Assembly: GCA_019429225.1 (NCBI GenBank)
Contig: JAHYJK010000011.1
Span: 1-42,882 of the forward strand
From: Anaerolineaceae bacterium
GTDB lineage: Bacteria > Chloroflexota > Anaerolineae > Anaerolineales > Anaerolineaceae
Direction: 5' to 3'
Length of the DNA stretch: 42,882 nt
Position 1 is the stretch's first letter. Each line of letters begins with the position of its first letter. Both the position numbers and the translations under genes were made by a program. Below the pieces are notes generated by a model. It searched no databases, was not told where the DNA came from, and was given only the letters and a program-made list of their open reading frames with translations. Positions 16,093 through 25,010 of the stretch are shown piece by piece.

Positions 16093-19000
16093 TCAGATCA
16101 AAGATCGATATTCACCAGGAGAAACTCCCGTTTCTCGATGAAATATCCGGCTGAAGTATCCACTATCCAAAAAACCAACCTCAAAAGCAATTTCAGTGAT
16201 GCTCTTTTGGCTTGCCTTTAGCAACATCTTTGCCTGATTGATTCTGAAGCGTTGTAAATATTTAATGGGTGAAATACCTAGTTCTTGTCTGAAACAAAAA
16301 GTCATGTAATCTTCTGATATATTGACTAATGTTGCTAAATCTTGTCTGGATATTTGTTCTGAAAAATGTTCATGAATATATGACATGGCTTGTCGGACTA
16401 ATTTTTTTGCTTCCTGATTTAGTTTACGTTTCTGCTCGAGTGCATTGGTAATATGAATTACAGTTTCTTCTCTGCTAAACATGCCCTTGTTTAGGATAGT
16501 AGTCACACCTTGATTTAAACGGGACATATCTTCATCAGTTAATACTTTTCCAGTGACAACAATTACAGGAATTTCACGCAGCTTTTTGTCAGCCCGCATA
16601 GCTTCCAATACACCAAAACCATCTAATTTCGGCATTTGCAAATCTAACAACACCACATCAACTTTTTCCTTCTTAAGTATATTTAAGGCTTTGAATCCAT
16701 CCTGAGCCTGCAAAACGCGATAAGAGGAAGATTGTGACTTTACAATTCGAGAATGAACCTCCAAAGTATTGGGGTCATCATCCACAACTAGAAATGTCCT
16801 TACAGCCTGATCAGATTCAAACATAAGACGAACATGATCAAATGCCTGTGTTAAGTCTGAAAGTTCTATTGGTTTGGTGAGATAATCAAGATTCAGTAAC
16901 CCATCACCTTCATCTGAGAAAGAATAGAACAAGATAGGGATTCCCCTGGCCAAATGGCTGTTTTTAATTTCTCTCAGAACATTCCAACCCAGATCTGATT
17001 GTATACTCACATCCAGAATAATCGCATCCGGAGGAAACTTTGATAGTAATGACATCCACTGGGATGGCTGGTCCATCAGAACAATTTTTACATCAATGCC
17101 ACGGTTTTCTAAGAGAGTGCAAAGCTGTTTGCTTGTATTATCCTGTGTTACTAAAAACAAAACGGTTGGTTTGATTTGTGACACAGTAATATCTGTCAAA
17201 TCTTGGTCAAGAGGTTGGCCAACAGTGGATAAAGTAAAATAAAAACAGGAGCCTTCCCCCTCCACTCCAGATGATTCTAATCCTATTTTTCCATTATGAA
17301 TTTCAATGAGCATCTTGCTGATGGAGAGACCTAATCCTAAGCCTGGGTATCCCAGCTCAATGCTTCGTTCCGATCGGCGAAATTCATTAAAAATTAGAGA
17401 CTGTTCTTCCAGCGGTATTCCCAAACCTGTATCACAGACACGAATTGTCACATTTCCATCACCAGTTTCAACTGTCATACTTACTGATCCATAGGTTGTG
17501 AACTTTACTGCATTGTTTACGAGATTGAGGACGACTTGTCGTAAACGTGTACGATCTCCCCAAACGAAGGGGCCGGTTTGAGGTATATCTGCTTTCCAAA
17601 TCAATCCTTTATCAGCTGTTAATTGAGAACCACTATCAGCAACCAATTTAAGCAACTCACCTAAATTAATCATTTCCATATTTAATCGCAATTGTCCAGC
17701 TTCATTCGATGCCAGATCAATGACATCACCAATCAATCCACCCAGATGTTGAGCATAGGCATTGATGCGACTGATATCTTGTTGAACTGACTCTGGCAGA
17801 AGTGATTTTTCTTCATCACTTTCCTCCATCAAGATTCCACTCAAGCCCACGATTAAATTTAAAGGAGTACGTAGTTCATGACTGATGGTCGATAGAAAAT
17901 TACTTTTCATGCGATTTGCTTCTTCAGCCAAACGACGCCCCTCAGTTGCATGCCGATATAATCGCGCTTTATTGAGTGCACCACCAAGTTGCTGAACAAT
18001 AGCTCCATATAAATCCAGGTGTTCAGAATCGAATGCAATGAATCCGAGCTGTTTAGTGGGGTCTACGACAGGGATCAAAGTTAATTGAAACGCTGTATCA
18101 GGATCAAACAAGCCGGGAGGTGGAAACATTTGAATGTCAGTTTTTATTGGCTGTTGATCACGAACTAATAAATTCCCAATAGACCAGCTTTGGTCCAGAT
18201 CTTCTTCCTTACCTTCAATTAAACTCAACATTGCCGTTTGAATATTCATTGCTGGTAAGTAATCTGCAAGAATTTCAAAAATCTGCTGTTCATCGAGAGC
18301 ATTCAACAATCTGGCAGTTAACAAACTTAACTGACTGGCTTTCCAGCGTTCATCGATAATGTACTGGCTATGGTATCTCTGAACTTGAAGACTGATCTTT
18401 AATCGGCCCTCACTTATCATATTTTTGCTGATGGATCCGAACGAAAGATTTGTTCCGTAAGTTTCCGAACTCCATTTTTCCAGTAAAGAAAGTGCGGCTT
18501 GCCAGATGTGAGGATCATCATTACTGCTTGTCGTTATTCGGAGAGTCTCTTCAAGTATATGGCTAAAAGTTTGACTATTACCAGATTGAATTCCTTTCAG
18601 AAAAGCTTTGACCAGGTTCTGGGATAATGATAGACATTTTTCTTCGGTAAGATTTTGTGCCTGGTTCATAACAGCTGTGGAAATTAACCCAACAAGATAA
18701 GAAATCTGTTCGTCACTAGTAGATAATTGTATTTCTTTATTCGCCACAGGATCATTTACGAAATTCATGGGTTGGTTACAACCACATGATTCCCTGATAA
18801 CGAGACGGGTCTCCACATACTCACGTTCATTTAAATCAGTACTTCCTTCAAGATGCGCAAGCATCAATTCAACAGCACGATACCCCAGCGAGAATAAGGG
18901 AACATGGATACTGCTGAGCCCTGGTTCATTGACAGCTCCCTCAAGTCTATTATCGAAACCGATAATAGCTACATCTTGTGGGATTTTTCTTCCAGCCTCT

Positions 19001-19827
19001 TCAATCGCTTTCATGGCACCTAATGCAGACTCATCATTACTGGCCAGCGCAGCTGTAAAATCAACTCCACCATTCAGCAACTCCTGCATGGCATGAAAGC
19101 CGCCCGGATACACATGCCGGCCATAGACAATCAAACGTGGGTCCTGAGCAAAACCAAATTGTTCACAACCCAGTTGGTAAGCCTTCAAACGCTCTCCACT
19201 ATCCCCTTCCATATCCTCCAGCGTACCAGCAATAAAGGCCACTCGCTGATGTCCATGACCTTTCAAGTGTTGTAAGGCGTCAAATATACCACTGGAATTA
19301 TGAGCAACGATTGAAGGCCCATTTTCGCCCGCACCAATAAATATTACTGGATGTCCTACAGTTATCACCTTCCTGACATAATCAGATCGTTCTTTGGAGT
19401 GAAGTGGATTGGCAATAATGAGTCCATCCGTATTTTTGAGCCCAATTGGAACATAATCGTTTTCTGAAGAAATCATTGGCCAGGCAGGTCGTAGAGGATC
19501 GGTTGGACTGGCTGAAGGTCCGAGACCACAACCTAACAGTAAATTACAACCAAAATCGCGAGCAGCACAACTGATTCCGCGAAACACTGGATCCAGATAG
19601 CTTAGGTTTGTTGCCGTCCGGTAAAATTGCCATCCAGCTAATACACCAAGCGTAGGTCTACTGTGTCGGAAATTATTACCCATCTTAATATTGTATACCT
19701 TTTTGGAAGATCTTTTTCTTCCCGGGTTACCAGACTCCAATACCATACCGCTCATGGATACTAAGACCAATCTACTACTGATTAAAAATTGGGTATGCAG
19801 TTTTCGAACCCTGATCCAAAGGTTCAT
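16093..19827 (-). CDS. One-protein sugar-sensing hybrid: LacI-type sensor, histidine kinase, two receivers, AraC-type output
   Basis: A 1244-residue protein. Residues 57-350 are a LacI/periplasmic-binding-like sensor (TLGVLAGWQF, HGHQRVAFIAGT, ASNDESALGAMKAI, IIGFDNRLEGAVNEPGLSSI). Residues about 370-620 are helical with a GAF-like part. The kinase follows with FLSTISHELRTPLN (His650), the N box LNLVNNAVKF and G boxes DTGLGIP and GLGLGLSISK. Receiver 1 (885-1000) keeps Asp939 but lacks the acidic pair; receiver 2 (1010-1125) has VVDDDPN and Asp1062. The end (1143-1244) is an AraC-type double helix-turn-helix. No membrane helix is visible, so it should sense a sugar inside the cell. Functionally it resembles Bacteroides hybrid two-component regulators but with a cytoplasmic LacI-like sensor. 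Met49 (19683) is an alternative start closer to the first sensor strand; no strong ribosome site supports either. Confidence 0.88.
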   Translation of the reverse strand: MNLWIRVRKLHTQFLISSRLVLVSMSGMVLESGNPGRKRSSKKVYNIKMGNNFRHSRPTLGVLAGWQFYRTATNLSYLDPVFRGISCAARDFGCNLLLGCGLGPSASPTDPLRPAWPMISSENDYVPIGLKNTDGLIIANPLHSKERSDYVRKVITVGHPVIFIGAGENGPSIVAHNSSGIFDALQHLKGHGHQRVAFIAGTLEDMEGDSGERLKAYQLGCEQFGFAQDPRLIVYGRHVYPGGFHAMQELLNGGVDFTAALASNDESALGAMKAIEEAGRKIPQDVAIIGFDNRLEGAVNEPGLSSIHVPLFSLGYRAVELMLAHLEGSTDLNEREYVETRLVIRESCGCNQPMNFVNDPVANKEIQLSTSDEQISYLVGLISTAVMNQAQNLTEEKCLSLSQNLVKAFLKGIQSGNSQTFSHILEETLRITTSSNDDPHIWQAALSLLEKWSSETYGTNLSFGSISKNMISEGRLKISLQVQRYHSQYIIDERWKASQLSLLTARLLNALDEQQIFEILADYLPAMNIQTAMLSLIEGKEEDLDQSWSIGNLLVRDQQPIKTDIQMFPPPGLFDPDTAFQLTLIPVVDPTKQLGFIAFDSEHLDLYGAIVQQLGGALNKARLYRHATEGRRLAEEANRMKSNFLSTISHELRTPLNLIVGLSGILMEESDEEKSLLPESVQQDISRINAYAQHLGGLIGDVIDLASNEAGQLRLNMEMINLGELLKLVADSGSQLTADKGLIWKADIPQTGPFVWGDRTRLRQVVLNLVNNAVKFTTYGSVSMTVETGDGNVTIRVCDTGLGIPLEEQSLIFNEFRRSERSIELGYPGLGLGLSISKMLIEIHNGKIGLESSGVEGEGSCFYFTLSTVGQPLDQDLTDITVSQIKPTVLFLVTQDNTSKQLCTLLENRGIDVKIVLMDQPSQWMSLLSKFPPDAIILDVSIQSDLGWNVLREIKNSHLARGIPILFYSFSDEGDGLLNLDYLTKPIELSDLTQAFDHVRLMFESDQAVRTFLVVDDDPNTLEVHSRIVKSQSSSYRVLQAQDGFKALNILKKEKVDVVLLDLQMPKLDGFGVLEAMRADKKLREIPVIVVTGKVLTDEDMSRLNQGVTTILNKGMFSREETVIHITNALEQKRKLNQEAKKLVRQAMSYIHEHFSEQISRQDLATLVNISEDYMTFCFRQELGISPIKYLQRFRINQAKMLLKASQKSITEIAFEVGFLDSGYFSRIFHRETGVSPGEYRSLI

Positions 19828-19900
19828 AAGTTTAATTCTTAGCTAAATGAAAAACCAGGAAAAAAATACAGAGATTTTTTTAACAATTGGTATTAATGAA

Positions 19901-19926
19901 AAAATTCCTGATTACTCAGGAATTTT
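19901..19926 (-). terminator. Intrinsic terminator of tRNA-Lys
   Basis: AAAATTCCTGA (19901-19911) pairs perfectly with TCAGGAATTTT (19916-19926) around TTAC. On the - strand the stem ends in TTTTT followed by TCATT, two bases after the tRNA 3' end. Confidence 0.75.
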
Positions 19927-19928
19927 AG

Positions 19929-20000
19929 TGAGCGCGCAGGGGCTCGAACCCTGAACCAATGGCTTAAAAGGCCACTGCTCTACCATTGAGCTACGCGCCC
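19929..20000 (-). tRNA. tRNA-Lys (anticodon TTT)
   Basis: A 72-base cloverleaf on the - strand: acceptor stem GGGCGCG/CGCGCTC with discriminator A, D-arm GCTC-loop-GAGC, anticodon stem GTGGC/GCCAT with loop CTTTTAA (anticodon TTT), five-base variable region, and T-arm CAGGG-TTCGAGC-CCCTG. The 3' CCA is not encoded. It has its own promoter and terminator. A degraded copy of its D-arm/anticodon region lies 13 kb away at 6936-6965 in the same orientation, marking this gene as the probable insertion site of the glucan locus. Confidence 0.95.
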
Positions 20001-20014
20001 GTAGGACGATCAAA

Positions 20015-20043
20015 AGTTTACTACAAACAATAATCACTGTCAA
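20015..20043 (-). promoter_or_regulatory. Promoter of tRNA-Lys
   Basis: On the - strand a perfect TTGACA (20038-20043) and TAAACT (20015-20020, four of six) are separated by exactly 17 bases. The predicted start would be only a few bases upstream of the mature tRNA 5' end. Confidence 0.6.
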
Positions 20044-20080
20044 CTTATTGCGCTCCTATTGAGTTTTTATACAAACAAAA

Positions 20081-20102
20081 AAGGAGCCAATCATGGCTCC
20101 TT
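20081..20102 (-). terminator. Intrinsic terminator of the fasciclin-domain gene
   Basis: AAGGAGCCA (20081-20089) pairs with TGGCTCCTT (20094-20102) around a four-base loop. On the - strand six T residues follow. It lies 27 bases after the stop codon. Confidence 0.9.
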
Positions 20103-20128
20103 AACTTCTGTCAAATTTTATAAAATCT

Positions 20129-20656
20129 TTACGGGAGGACTACTCGATCAATCACGTGAATAACACCATTATCAGCTTCAATGTCGGCTTTAATAATGTT
20201 TGCGGTACGGTCATTTACATCCGTTAGGACACCACCACTTTGAAATAAGAATCCACCTTGTAATGTTCTGATACGGCTAGAACCAAAAACCTCGTCAGAA
20301 TTTCGATCTCCACGGGCAACATGGTAAAGCAGTACCTGGGTTACTAATTCTTGATTGCTTAATAATTGCTCTGCTGTCAAACCAAGTTCACCAAGCAATG
20401 AAACAAAAGCGGCGTCAGTTGGTGCAAAAACTGTGAATTGACCATTCCCAGCTAAGGTTTTCAAAACTGCAGGGTCAGCAGCTCCTAATGCAGAAATCAA
20501 GATTGAGAATTCACCAGACTCTTTATTTGCAGCCAAAGCCACATCAACGATCGTTTGTCTTTCAGGTTTTGCAGCTTCTACCGGTGAAGCAAATCCTAAA
20601 GCCATAACAACAACAGCAACTAATGATAAAACTAGCATCAATTTTGAACGTAACAT
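20129..20656 (-). CDS. Secreted fasciclin (FAS1) domain protein
   Basis: A 175-residue protein with a clear signal peptide (basic MLRSKL, hydrophobic 7-22, cleavage after about VEAA at 27-30) and one FAS1 domain: TIVDVALAANKESGEFSILISAL, then the H1 box GQFTVFAPTDAAFVSLL, a helix-rich middle, YHVARG, and the end DNGVIHVIDRVVLP (H2 region). Single-domain FAS1 proteins are secreted adhesion or matrix proteins; a precise role is unknown. AGGAG lies seven bases ahead of the ATG. It is a single-gene transcript with its own terminator, divergent from the kinase gene. Confidence 0.92.
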   Translation of the reverse strand: MLRSKLMLVLSLVAVVVMALGFASPVEAAKPERQTIVDVALAANKESGEFSILISALGAADPAVLKTLAGNGQFTVFAPTDAAFVSLLGELGLTAEQLLSNQELVTQVLLYHVARGDRNSDEVFGSSRIRTLQGGFLFQSGGVLTDVNDRTANIIKADIEADNGVIHVIDRVVLP

Positions 20657-20992
20657 TTTTCGTCTCCTATTTTCTAAAGTTTTTAGTTTTGATGTGTCGG
20701 ATTATCGAGAATTTTGTTTTCAATAAACAATGTTTGTATAATGTTTAATAATATATTTACAATGTTTTGTAGAATCAATAAATTCACTTTGCATTTCCGA
20801 AAAAGTTGCGATAATTGGAGAAACCAAAATTATATTAATTCTTGATGTCCAGATTGTTTGAGAAGATAGTTATTTATTTATCTATATTGGTTGAGTTTTC
20901 AAAAACTCATCTCTACGCCATATTTGCAAATTAGACCTAATTATCATACACTTATCGTATCTTTTTCTCGTCCTCAAGGAGTTATTCTTATT
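20657..20992. other. Divergent intergenic region (fasciclin gene / kinase gene)
   Basis: A 336-base, very AT-rich gap that must carry promoters for both genes. On the + strand TATAAT at 20737-20742 has a weak TTGTTT 17 bases upstream; on the - strand GATAAT near 20700 could serve the fasciclin gene. A near-perfect palindrome TGAGTTTT-C-AAAAACTCA lies at 20892-20909, about 85 bases before the kinase start, and may be an operator. No further gene is seen. Confidence 0.4.
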
Positions 20993-23125
20993 ATGGAACT
21001 TGAATACAATACCTTCTTACGTGATCGCTATCGGGTGGAAAAACAACTCGGAAAAGGTGGCATGGGCGCTGTATATCTGGCGTTGGATACCGTCTTGCAG
21101 ATGAAAGTGGCAGTCAAAATTAACCAGAACCCGCGCCAGGAAGGACGAGAACAATTCTTGCAGGAAGCACGCTTGTTGGCTGGTTTACGCCATCCCAATC
21201 TTCCGCGGGTTATTGATTATTTTGTGATTGAAGATAGCCAATACCTGGTGATGGATTTTATCCCTGGTGATGACCTGGGCGCCATCGTCAAGCGTGAAGG
21301 AAAACAGGAAGTCGATAAAGTGCTTTATTGGGCTAAACAACTCGGGAAAGCCCTTAATTATCTCCACACACAGGAACCCCCTGTCATTCACAGAGATATT
21401 AAACCCGGCAACATCAAAATCACCCCTCGCGGCGAGGTAATCCTAGTGGATTTTGGTATTGCAAAGTCTTCAGATATTACTCAGGAAACCTCCACCGGCG
21501 CCAGAGGGCTTACCCCTGGTTACTCACCACCTGAACAATATGGTTCTGGTCGAACTGGACACTACTCTGATCAATTTGGGCTGGCTGCTACACTTTACAA
21601 CGTCCTGACCAATGAAAAGCCTGTGGATGCAGTAGAACGACTGCTCGGCCAGGCTACCCTCAAACCAATCCATGAATTAAACCCGGATGTTCCTCCTCAT
21701 ATTGAAGAGGTTATTACAAGAGCGCTATCCATTAAACCAGAGGATCGTTACAGTTCCATTCTCGATTTTGTTCAATCATTAGGACAATCCAGTATCCCTG
21801 GTCCGGACGAAACGATGATCGCTCCTGTGCGAACAACCCCGGCTCAAAAACCACAACCAGTCATGAATGCAGAAGCGACCCGTGTTGGAGCTTCTTCACC
21901 CGTTCCATCCACTCCTGTCTCCACACCGGTCTCCTCATCGCCTTCCTATCCCATCTCGCAACCTGCACAAAAACAAAAATCCAAATTGATCTGGTTCATT
22001 CCAGTTGTATTAGTCGTAGGCGCCATCGTTTTATTTGGTGGGGGTTGGTTTGTGTGGAACACATTCCTGGTTGAAAAAGAGACACCTCCACCTGCAACAG
22101 CTAATGTAGTTTTATTTACGGAAACTTCTGTTCCGATCCTTGTTCCAGTCGAAGAATCAACACCCACTTATACGCCTGAGCCGATACCTACTGATACCCA
22201 GGAGCCAACCGCTACCGACATTCCAGAACCCACCATCACCCCGACTCAGGCGTATCCCAGTATTGGGCGTGATGGGATTGTGGCGTATGTCAGTGATGTC
22301 GGAGATGGGGAAACATTCCAGCTCTGGACAATGAAAGTGTATAAACAACCAGATGGCACGTTAATCGCTGGAGACCAAACACAATTAACAACCAATCCAG
22401 GAAACAAATCTTACCCCAACTGGTCACCTGATGGGACAAAAATAATCTTCTCGGCTGAAAGTGGTGATACGGAAAATAAAATTGACTTATACACAATCAA
22501 TGTTGATGGCAGTGGCTTGTCCAATCTCATTGCAATTCCGGGCAATGAAACAGAAGCAGCCTGGTCTCCAGATGGTGAGTGGATTGTTTTTACAATAGAT
22601 AATCGCTCTGATGGTATCAAACAATTGATGATTGTCCGCCCAAATGGAACTGATTTAAGGCGTTTGAGTACAGATAAGCAGGAGTTTTCTCCAGAATGGT
22701 CACCTAAGATGGATCGCTTGGTTTACGTACTTCCATCATCCAGTTTGCGCTATTTATGGATGCGTGATCCAGCGAATGATTTTGTGGATATGGAAAGAGA
22801 TATGTTCTACATGCGTCTTAAATATATGGGCGACCCTGCCTGGTCTCCAGATGCTTTATGGATGGCTTACACCAATGTTCAGGGACGTACCCAGGATGTT
22901 TACTTGACACGAATCCTTTCCTTTGGTCTGGAAGTTAAACGATTGACAAACACAACCTTTGACTCCTACCCGGCCTGGTCACCTGATTCTACCTGGATCC
23001 TATTCCAATCAAATCGTGATACAAACATGGAAATTTACATTATGGATATCGATGGCCAAAATCAGACAAACTTGACTTTAAGCCCCGATTCTGATGAAAT
23101 GCACCCTGCCTGGCAATTAAAATAA
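20993..23125 (+). CDS. Transmembrane Ser/Thr protein kinase with extracellular TolB-like beta-propeller
   Basis: A 710-residue receptor-like kinase. Residues 12-265 are a PknB-type kinase: GKGGMGAVYLA loop, catalytic Lys42, HRDIKPGN with Asp135, and LVDFGIAKS with Asp153. A Pro/Ser/Thr-rich linker (270-330) leads to one membrane helix (332-353), a second Thr/Pro-rich spacer, and an outer domain with at least five PD40/WD40-like repeats (YPNWSPDGTKIIFS, AAWSPDGEWIVFT, PEWSPKMDRLVYV, PAWSPDALWMAYT, PAWSPDSTWILFQSNRD). Such propellers could bind a ligand or wall component. ATG 20993 is chosen because the kinase fold starts directly after it and AAGGAG is present 12 bases upstream; an ATG-less extension reaches 20891. 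The targets are unknown. Confidence 0.93.
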   Translation: MELEYNTFLRDRYRVEKQLGKGGMGAVYLALDTVLQMKVAVKINQNPRQEGREQFLQEARLLAGLRHPNLPRVIDYFVIEDSQYLVMDFIPGDDLGAIVKREGKQEVDKVLYWAKQLGKALNYLHTQEPPVIHRDIKPGNIKITPRGEVILVDFGIAKSSDITQETSTGARGLTPGYSPPEQYGSGRTGHYSDQFGLAATLYNVLTNEKPVDAVERLLGQATLKPIHELNPDVPPHIEEVITRALSIKPEDRYSSILDFVQSLGQSSIPGPDETMIAPVRTTPAQKPQPVMNAEATRVGASSPVPSTPVSTPVSSSPSYPISQPAQKQKSKLIWFIPVVLVVGAIVLFGGGWFVWNTFLVEKETPPPATANVVLFTETSVPILVPVEESTPTYTPEPIPTDTQEPTATDIPEPTITPTQAYPSIGRDGIVAYVSDVGDGETFQLWTMKVYKQPDGTLIAGDQTQLTTNPGNKSYPNWSPDGTKIIFSAESGDTENKIDLYTINVDGSGLSNLIAIPGNETEAAWSPDGEWIVFTIDNRSDGIKQLMIVRPNGTDLRRLSTDKQEFSPEWSPKMDRLVYVLPSSSLRYLWMRDPANDFVDMERDMFYMRLKYMGDPAWSPDALWMAYTNVQGRTQDVYLTRILSFGLEVKRLTNTTFDSYPAWSPDSTWILFQSNRDTNMEIYIMDIDGQNQTNLTLSPDSDEMHPAWQLK

Positions 23126-23140
23126 ATAATTCCGTAACCG

Positions 23141-23180
23141 ACTAAAACAGATGGCATTTTTGTCGTCTGTTTTTTTAGTA
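23141..23180 (+). terminator. Intrinsic terminator after the kinase gene
   Basis: ACTAAAACAGATGGCA (23141-23156) pairs with TGTCGTCTGTTTTTTTAGT (from 23161), with two G-T wobbles, around a TTTT loop. A run of seven T follows the GC part on the + strand. The AT flanks are symmetric, so it could work in both directions. Confidence 0.85.
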
Positions 23181-23227
23181 CTATAATCAACTTTATCGGA
23201 TTCATTTACCCCAAAAAAGAGGTTAAT

Positions 23228-23680
23228 ATGATCGTTCGAAATTGTATGAAAAAAAGGGTTTTTTTCATCCATGTTGATGAGACAATCGCTGGTGCAGCAA
23301 AATTAATGCAGGAGTACCATATCGGCACGCTACCAGTAGTCGACAGTAACCATAAATTAATTGGTATACTCACATTGAATTCGTTGTTGCGCATTGTTTT
23401 ACCGGATTTTATTGATTTCATAGCAAACTTTTCTTTTATCAATAATCTGGGGGCATTTGAAACCAGGATCCCTTCTGAGGCTGAATTAGATATTCAAATA
23501 AAGGAGATTATGGAAGAACCTATATTCGTACAGGAAGATTGGAGTCTGGTGCATGCTGTAGCTATCCTGCATAATGAAGATTTGGCTGATATTCCAGTTG
23601 TTGATGCTTCCAGACGTCTGGTTGGTTTAGCATCACATGTAGATCTCGGTACTGCTATCATCCGAAGCTGGAAACTTTGA
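23228..23680 (+). CDS. CBS-domain pair protein
   Basis: A 150-residue protein made of two CBS modules. CBS1 is at residues 1-58 (VRNCMKKRVFFIHVDETIAGAAKLMQ, GTLPVVDSNHKLIGILTLNSLL), CBS2 at about 88-148 (IKEIMEEPIFVQEDWSLVHAVAILHNEDLADIPVVDASRRLVGLASHVDLG). CBS pairs bind adenine nucleotides and act as regulators. GAGG precedes the ATG. The stop is 25 bases upstream of a membrane transporter gene on the same strand, so it may be a nucleotide-sensing regulatory subunit of that transporter. This link is an inference from the arrangement. Confidence 0.9.
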   Translation: MIVRNCMKKRVFFIHVDETIAGAAKLMQEYHIGTLPVVDSNHKLIGILTLNSLLRIVLPDFIDFIANFSFINNLGAFETRIPSEAELDIQIKEIMEEPIFVQEDWSLVHAVAILHNEDLADIPVVDASRRLVGLASHVDLGTAIIRSWKL

Positions 23681-23705
23681 TCCAATCATCCATAGAAAAT
23701 CATAA

Positions 23706-25010
23706 ATGATCAACTTACCTGTTATTTTTTCATTATTCATTTTTATCGTTGTCCTGATAATCATTTTTTCAGAAAAAGTAAACCGCACCATTGTAGCAAT
23801 GGTTGGGGCAACTTTAATGGTTGTTGTCGGCATTTATTTCGGTTTTTATAATCAGGAACAGGCTGTTGCCGTGGTTGACTTTAACACCCTGGGTCTACTC
23901 ATCGGCATGATGATTTTGGTGGGCTTATTGGAACCAACTGGCTTCTTTCAATTTCTGGCAGTAATGGCTGCAAAAATATCAAAAGGCAAGCCCATCCGTT
24001 TATTGATTTTCTTGACTGCGGTAACATCTGTTGTCTCAATGGTTCTGGATAATGTGACGACAGTGGTACTTATCGCTCCAGTGACAATCCTCATTTGTGA
24101 AATCCTTGGATACAATACCAGACCATTTCTGATTTCCGAAGCTATTTTATCCAATATCGGAGGTATGGCCACCCTGGTTGGTGATCCCCCCAATATCTTG
24201 ATAGCTTCAGCAGCAAATTTTACTTTTGTTGATTTCCTGAGAAATGCGCTTCCAATTGTTTTAGTCACATGGTTGGTGTCAATCGTTGTCCTCAATTATT
24301 TATTCCGGAAAGAATTACAATCATCCAAGATTATTGATAATGGTGCCGTGGTAGCCCAACTAAATCCTAAAGAAGCAATTAAAGAACCCAAGGTTGTATA
24401 TAAAGTACTGGTAATGATCGCAATTGCATTGATAGGTTTTAGTTTTGAAGGTCTTATCAATTTAGAACCTTCAATAATCGCTATTGGAGCATCGTCTCTA
24501 GCATTATTATGGGTAAACCCTTCCAAAGTCAAAGATGTGTTCAACCTGGTGGAATGGGACGTTCTGGTTTTTTTTAGCTCATTATTTATTCTGGTAGGTG
24601 GATTAGAAAATGCAGGCGTGCTCCATTACCTGGCACAGGCAATTCTCTCCATTGGAAATCTACACCCGGTAATTCTTGGGGTAAGTCTATTATGGATTGT
24701 CGCTTTACTCTCTGCAATTGTGGATAATATCCCGATAACCATTGCAATCATCCCCGTCATTTTAGAATTAGAAACCATGGGGATTCCTGTAGCACCCTTG
24801 TGGTGGGCATTGGCATTCGGTGCTGGTTTGGGTGGAAATGGAACTATTATCGGATCAACGGCAAATGTGATAGTCACTTCACTTTCGGATCGAACCCGAT
24901 ATCCAATTTCACCGATGTTATGGAATAAAAAAGGTTTGCCGGTTATGTTTATAAGCCTGACTGTTGTGTCAGGCTTGTACGTGCTATTCTTCTTCCTGAT
25001 CGGTTTTTAG
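23706..25010 (+). CDS. ArsB/NhaD-family ion transporter (IT superfamily)
   Basis: A 434-residue membrane protein with about eleven hydrophobic segments. The diagnostic NIGGMATLVGDPPNILIASAA (residues 150-170) and its inverted repeat in the second half (FGAGLGGNGTIIGSTANVIV) match the ArsB/NhaD/P-protein family, which exchanges H+ or Na+ with cations or exports arsenite. The N-terminal half also has VVSMVLDNVTTVVLIAPVT, and the second half ALLSAIVDNIPITIAIIPV, both typical. No arsenic-resistance genes are nearby, so a sodium/proton or dicarboxylate-like role is equally possible. The last 27 bases overlap the end of the convergent gene on the - strand. Confidence 0.88.
   Translation: MINLPVIFSLFIFIVVLIIIFSEKVNRTIVAMVGATLMVVVGIYFGFYNQEQAVAVVDFNTLGLLIGMMILVGLLEPTGFFQFLAVMAAKISKGKPIRLLIFLTAVTSVVSMVLDNVTTVVLIAPVTILICEILGYNTRPFLISEAILSNIGGMATLVGDPPNILIASAANFTFVDFLRNALPIVLVTWLVSIVVLNYLFRKELQSSKIIDNGAVVAQLNPKEAIKEPKVVYKVLVMIAIALIGFSFEGLINLEPSIIAIGASSLALLWVNPSKVKDVFNLVEWDVLVFFSSLFILVGGLENAGVLHYLAQAILSIGNLHPVILGVSLLWIVALLSAIVDNIPITIAIIPVILELETMGIPVAPLWWALAFGAGLGGNGTIIGSTANVIVTSLSDRTRYPISPMLWNKKGLPVMFISLTVVSGLYVLFFFLIGF

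Noticed and set aside
6782-19827. Mobile element with integrase or transposase
   Set aside because: All large frames in this interval have metabolic or regulatory functions; no recombinase motif is seen, so only an island by position is claimed.
20737-20742. TATAAT as the kinase-gene promoter
   Set aside because: The -35 is poor and the distance to the start is 250 bases in a very AT-rich stretch where such matches arise by chance.
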